Below the pieces are notes generated by a model that was not told where the DNA came from, ran no database searches, and worked only from the letters and a program-made list of their open reading frames with translations. This document shows, one piece after another, positions 33,807 to 36,986 of a stretch of 36,986 bases of DNA. Position numbers and translations under genes: made by a program. Source of the DNA: Lactobacillus sp. (lineage in GTDB: Bacteria; Bacillota; Bacilli; Lactobacillales; Lactobacillaceae). How positions within the stretch are numbered: the first letter of the stretch is position 1; the number at the start of each line of letters is the position of its first letter. Location of the stretch: assembly GCA_022651245.1 (NCBI GenBank), contig JALCQM010000028.1:1-36986 (forward strand). The letters run 5' to 3'.

Positions 33807-34682
33807 TTACCGCCAGCGCACCGCGACCCAAATGCTCAAGAAGATCATCCCGGTGCCGACCGCAAAGCCAACGGTCAAAGGCTCACCGAGAAACAGCCAT
33901 CCGAGCACGGCGCCGACGATCGGCTGGAACAAGAAGAACAGCCCGGACAAGTTGCTCGCCAGCAGCCGCAAGCCCGCGTTCCACACCACAAACGCGAGTG
34001 CCGTTGAGATCGCGCCTAAGTACAAAATACTCAACCAGATGTGGGGCTGACTGAAATCCACCTGCGCCAGCGTGTGCCAATGGGTCGCCGTCCACGGCGT
34101 CAGCGTCAGCCATGCCACCACGGTACCGACGAATGTCACCTGTAAGGCGTCATACTGGGCAGCGACCAGGCGCACCAACACGGACATCAGCGCCCAGGTC
34201 AACGCCGCGAGCAATAGACACAGCGCGCCTAGAAGCACCCGCCGACCCTTGAAAGCTAGCCCAACGATCGCCACCACGCCCAGCATCGCCAATACGAGGC
34301 TGGCCCAGTCACCGCGCGTCGGTCGCACCCGCAACAGCGCCCAGCTGAACAGCACCATGAACGCCGGCGTCGCTGCAGTCACGACCGCGCCCAGTTGCGC
34401 CGAAGACAGCCAGGTGCCGGTTTCTTGCGTCACGATCGACAAGGCATTGCCCACCAAGCCGATCACCAGCAACAGTAAGCCGTTGCGCCGGTCCCACTGC
34501 CAGCGCACCCCTTTGAGACGCATGATCACCAGTAACACGACCATCGCGACCAAGTAGCGCAGCCACACCAATTCGACTGGCGGGATCACAGTCACCACCG
34601 ACTTCACGACCACAAACATCCCGCCCCAGATACTGGCAGCAAGACTCAAACACAAGGCGCCGATTAATTTTTTATGGGTCAC
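33807..34682 (-). CDS. EamA/DMT-superfamily exporter
   Basis: A 291-residue transporter with ten helices in two EamA repeats (GALCLSLAASIWGGMFVVVKS at the start of repeat one; GALCLLLAALTWALMSVLVRL in repeat two, then FLFQPIVGAVLGWLFLGEPL). DMT exporters carry metabolites, amino acids or drugs. The start is a GTG at 34682 with GGAGGAAAATT. A 14-codon leader frame and a stem-loop touching this ribosome binding site lie just upstream, suggesting translational control. Confidence 0.93.
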   Translation of the reverse strand: MTHKKLIGALCLSLAASIWGGMFVVVKSVVTVIPPVELVWLRYLVAMVVLLVIMRLKGVRWQWDRRNGLLLLVIGLVGNALSIVTQETGTWLSSAQLGAVVTAATPAFMVLFSWALLRVRPTRGDWASLVLAMLGVVAIVGLAFKGRRVLLGALCLLLAALTWALMSVLVRLVAAQYDALQVTFVGTVVAWLTLTPWTATHWHTLAQVDFSQPHIWLSILYLGAISTALAFVVWNAGLRLLASNLSGLFFLFQPIVGAVLGWLFLGEPLTVGFAVGTGMIFLSIWVAVRWR

Positions 34683-34691
34683 AATTTTCCT

Positions 34692-34728
34692 CCGTTTACC
34701 TCGTCATCAACAACGACTAGGCAAACGG
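34692..34728 (-). promoter_or_regulatory. Leader stem-loop next to the EamA ribosome binding site
   Basis: On the minus strand CCGTTTGCCTAGTC pairs with GACGAGGTAAACGG (13 pairs, one mismatch, one G-U). The last GG of the right arm belongs to the GGAGG of the EamA gene. The stop codon of the leader peptide lies in the left arm. A ribosome stalled on the leader would open the stem. Confidence 0.65.
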
Positions 34729-34761
34729 CACATCATTTTCAAATAATGGGGCAAAAAGCAT
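34717..34761 (-). CDS. 14-residue leader peptide upstream of the EamA exporter
   Basis: ATG with a very good ribosome binding site (AAAGGAGGGAAGCAGCC) encodes MLFAPLFENDVPFA and stops with TAG inside the left arm of the regulatory hairpin. A promoter (TATAAT, complement near 34804-34809) lies upstream. The layout is that of translation-attenuation leaders of resistance genes. Confidence 0.6.
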   Translation of the reverse strand: MLFAPLFENDVPFA

Positions 34762-34803
34762 GGCTGCTTCCCTCCTTTGCGGGCAACGTTACAAATATTC
34801 TTA

Positions 34804-34832
34804 TTATACGGCAATCCCACGCGTCTGACCAT
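34804..34832 (-). promoter_or_regulatory. Promoter of the leader peptide-EamA transcript
   Basis: On the minus strand TGGTCA, a 17-bp spacer and a consensus TATAAT lie about 43 bp upstream of the leader ATG. Confidence 0.6.
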
Positions 34833-34833
34833 C

Positions 34834-34858
34834 AAAAAAGCCCGCAATAACGGGCTTT
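34834..34858 (-). terminator. Terminator of the quinone oxidoreductase pseudogene
   Basis: GCCCG/CGGGC stem with TTATTG loop followed by TTTTTT on the minus strand. It is the same terminator core as at 16788 and 23444. Confidence 0.8.
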
Positions 34859-34882
34859 CTAGGCGCTGGTCGGGCGCCAGGT

Positions 34883-35841
34883 TCAAACCACCACGACCAC
34901 TTTTCCTAAGCCCTCGCTAGTGGCTAAATACGCATGCGCCGCGCGGGTCTGCGCCAAGCTGAACACTTTTTGCGGCGTGACATTGACGTGGTGAGTGGCG
35001 ATAAAATCAAACAGCGCTTGCACCTTTTTGGTGTCCACATCTCCGGAATAAAAACCGGTCAAGTACCGATTATTCGGAATCGCCGTGATCGGGTCAAAAT
35101 CGTCAAGGGTCCATACGCCGCCTAGCTGGCCGGTCGCACTGACGATGCCAAATTCCGCCAAGTGGGCGAGTGAATCCCGCACCGCAGACGGGCCGATCAG
35201 ATCCGCAACCTTATCGAATTCGCCAACCCCTTTTGGTAAGTGGTTCGGGTCTGGCGTATGCACGATGGCATCGATTCCGAGTGCCTGCAACGCCGCGTCC
35301 TTACGCTGCGAGCGGGTCGTCCCGGTGACCGTCAAGGCCAATCCAGAGGCCTTCAGTAACTTCAGCAAGGCGACGCCGACACCGCTCGTGACCGCGCGAA
35401 TCAACACCCGTTCACCTGCATGCAGCCGCAAGCTCTGATAGATCCCGTAGGCGGTGTAAAAAGTTTCCGGGATCGCCGCTAACTGCGCCCACGCTAGCGT
35501 CGTGGTCACTGGATAGACTTGGGCATTCGGTAACAGCACATATTCGGCATAACTCCCATCATACGCACGGCCCATTTCCCCCATCAACGACACCACGGTT
35601 TGCCCAACAGTGAACTGTTCAGGCGCACTGGTTGCGTCAATCGTGCCGACGACTTCGATCCCCAAGATCCGCGGAAATTGCACTGACGGTGACTGGCCTT
35701 CACGCGGAAAATTTCGGAGTGGTTGATGCCGAAGCCGCGCACCTTGACCCGGGTCCAGCCTGGGCGCACTGGCGGCAGCGGCACTTCGGTATATTCCAAG
35801 ACTTCTGGCCCGCCGGGATGATTCACCACGATTGCATGCAT
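34883..35841 (-). pseudogene. Zinc-independent alcohol dehydrogenase/quinone oxidoreductase, frameshifted
   Basis: The first frame (from 35841, MHAIVVNHPGGPEVLEYTEVP through GFGINHSEIF) and the second frame (REGQSPSVQFPRILGIEVVG onward to 34883) together make one medium-chain reductase of about 319 residues. The second part holds the NADPH-binding region (VLIRAVTSGVGVALLKLLKA). The frames change near 35706, where one base appears to be missing between IF and REGQ. Every other part is intact, so this is either a recent mutation or a sequence error. A GTG/ATG restart inside could at best give a truncated protein. Confidence 0.85.
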
Positions 35842-35892
35842 TTTAAAGGCCTCCTTTACTCACGCGCTTCACTCGCTAAGCTAGGCATGCGG

Positions 35893-36762
35893 TCATGCTT
35901 GCCCTGACGATTTTGTCGCGGCCCAGCCCCGCGTCAAAAAGCTCGCCATGCTTTCCGGTGCGGCACCGGTGAGCGTCTGGTAATCGGCAGTCGCCTGATC
36001 GAACAACCCCAAGGCCCCGGCAGCGTACATACTGGCGAGTTCCTCGCCGTCGCCTTCTGGTGCATAGATGCGCCCGAATTCCTGCGTCGTCACTGGCGCA
36101 TACCCGATCGCATGACCGGTGACGGTGGTCATGATCGCACCCAGTGCCGGCATCGTCAGGCTTTGCATCTGCGTTAAGGTGTACACCTGGCCGTGATCGC
36201 GCAGTTGTGGCTTAACCGCCAAAGCGGCAAGCGCTTGGGCACTATCATCGCGCGTGATGAAGCTCATCGCCTGGTCACCGACGGGATAGATCAAGGCTTG
36301 GCGGGCGATCAACTCTGGGAGGTAAGGCACCAGCGGGTCCGCATACAGCGCATTTTTGACCACGGCATAGCGCAACCCGCTTCCGGCCAGGCGCCGCGGG
36401 GCGTAGGCATAATACGGCGACATGGTGAAGGGGTTGTTTTCTTGGTCGGCATAGAAGCTGACGAAAATCACCGCCGGCACCTGGGCTTGCTTGAGCGCCG
36501 CGAGCGTGTTTTCAAATTCGGTGATGCGCTGCAACACCGAGTAAGTCTTGCTGGGGATGTACACTACGACGTCTTGACCCGTGAAAGCCTGGGTCATCCC
36601 GGCGACCTCCCCATAATCACAAGGGACGACGCGCACGCCTTGAGCCCGCAGCGCGGTGGCCTTAGCAGGCGTATGGACGGCGGCGGTAACCTGGGTAGTG
36701 CCGACTAAGGCGACGACTTTACGGCCGAGGTGGCCGGTGGCACCGGTAACGAGATAGTTCAT
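35893..36762 (-). CDS. NmrA-like NAD(P)-binding oxidoreductase (QorB-like)
   Basis: A 289-residue atypical SDR with N-terminal YLVTGATGHLGRKVVAL, DVVVYIPSKTYSVLQR and VIFVSFYADQENNPF. The second half (FITRDDSAQALAALAV, YTLTQMQSLTMPALG) is typical of NAD(P)H:quinone oxidoreductase 2 / YtfG relatives. The ATG at 36762 has only a weak site upstream. It runs in the same direction as the frameshifted quinone oxidoreductase gene 51 bp downstream and probably shares its transcript. Confidence 0.9.
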   Translation of the reverse strand: MNYLVTGATGHLGRKVVALVGTTQVTAAVHTPAKATALRAQGVRVVPCDYGEVAGMTQAFTGQDVVVYIPSKTYSVLQRITEFENTLAALKQAQVPAVIFVSFYADQENNPFTMSPYYAYAPRRLAGSGLRYAVVKNALYADPLVPYLPELIARQALIYPVGDQAMSFITRDDSAQALAALAVKPQLRDHGQVYTLTQMQSLTMPALGAIMTTVTGHAIGYAPVTTQEFGRIYAPEGDGEELASMYAAGALGLFDQATADYQTLTGAAPESMASFLTRGWAATKSSGQA

Positions 36763-36841
36763 GAACTACTCGGGAATGAATTCCCAAGTTTCCAAGCTCT
36801 CTCTTGAAAACATCGTAAACTGCGAGTCATAAGGAGTACTC

Positions 36842-36880
36842 ATGATCCCTACAAGGCCATTAGGGTGGCCCGAACTCTAA
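36842..36880 (+). other. Possible 12-codon peptide frame at the window edge
   Basis: AAGGAG at good spacing precedes ATG at 36842, and the frame MIPTRPLGWPEL ends at a TAA. It could be a leader peptide for a gene beyond the window, or chance. Nothing else is recognised in 36763-36986. Confidence 0.25.
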
Positions 36881-36986
36881 ACGCAACGACCGTGTTTTGC
36901 CACAAATGTCACCAAATGCAGGTCAACGGTATACGCTCACTTTTAGGTCTTCGTTTACTTTGCGACCAGCTTAGCCCTAATTTCAA

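Overview
The window looks like a chromosomal segment of a GC-rich member of the Lactobacillaceae. Supporting this are the order hslU-hslV-xerC-trmFO-topA-dprA-rnhB-rbgA, strong AGGAGG-type ribosome binding sites, Firmicutes-type promoters and terminators, and family choices such as DesK-type kinases, PadR/DUF1048 and GntR/ABC modules and an AdhR-like MerR. I cannot name the species from sequence alone. I see no rRNA, tRNA, CRISPR array, prophage or intact insertion sequence.

Region 1 (1-9100, all minus strand) is conserved housekeeping: rbgA, rnhB and dprA (ribosome assembly, RNase HII, DNA processing), topA, trmFO, then xerC-hslV-hslU. Two of its gaps carry four copies of an intergenic palindromic element. 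Its stems are supported by compensatory base changes between copies, and it begins exactly at the stop codons of hslV and topA.

Region 2 (about 9580-16040) is a fluoride-response island built from divergent operons. On the plus strand a fluoride riboswitch with terminator precedes an enolase gene (enolase is a classic fluoride target) and a P3A-type proton ATPase. On the minus strand a second fluoride riboswitch precedes a metallophosphoesterase and a double-DUF190 protein. Between them lies a pair of overlapping crcB/fluc fluoride-channel genes with their own promoter. The genes suggest one programme: export F-, replace the inhibited enzyme, and pump out protons carried in by HF. The last two roles are inference.

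Region 3 (about 16040-24000) is accessory. It holds a broken sigma-like gene, an ABC exporter-kinase-regulator operon with a palindromic operator, a PadR-DUF1048-ABC operon, and debris of a dispersed repeat that includes a 95%-identical copy of the rbgA promoter and start. A small membrane-protein gene is intact at 23.7 kb and broken at 9.3 kb.

Region 4 (about 23950-29030) is a redox/electrophile-stress block: a 45-residue membrane peptide, flavodoxin, aldo-keto reductase and RibD-like reductase behind a MerR-type promoter with 19-bp spacer. An AdhR-like MerR gene with the single conserved Cys follows, then an HD-domain gene and two NAD(P)-binding proteins behind another 19-bp-spacer promoter.

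Region 5 (29070-36986) holds a TMEM175-like channel, a TetR-DUF4097 pair, a DUF1304 membrane protein, a GntR-ABC operon, an EamA exporter with a probable translation-attenuation leader, a frameshifted quinone oxidoreductase gene and a NmrA-like reductase.
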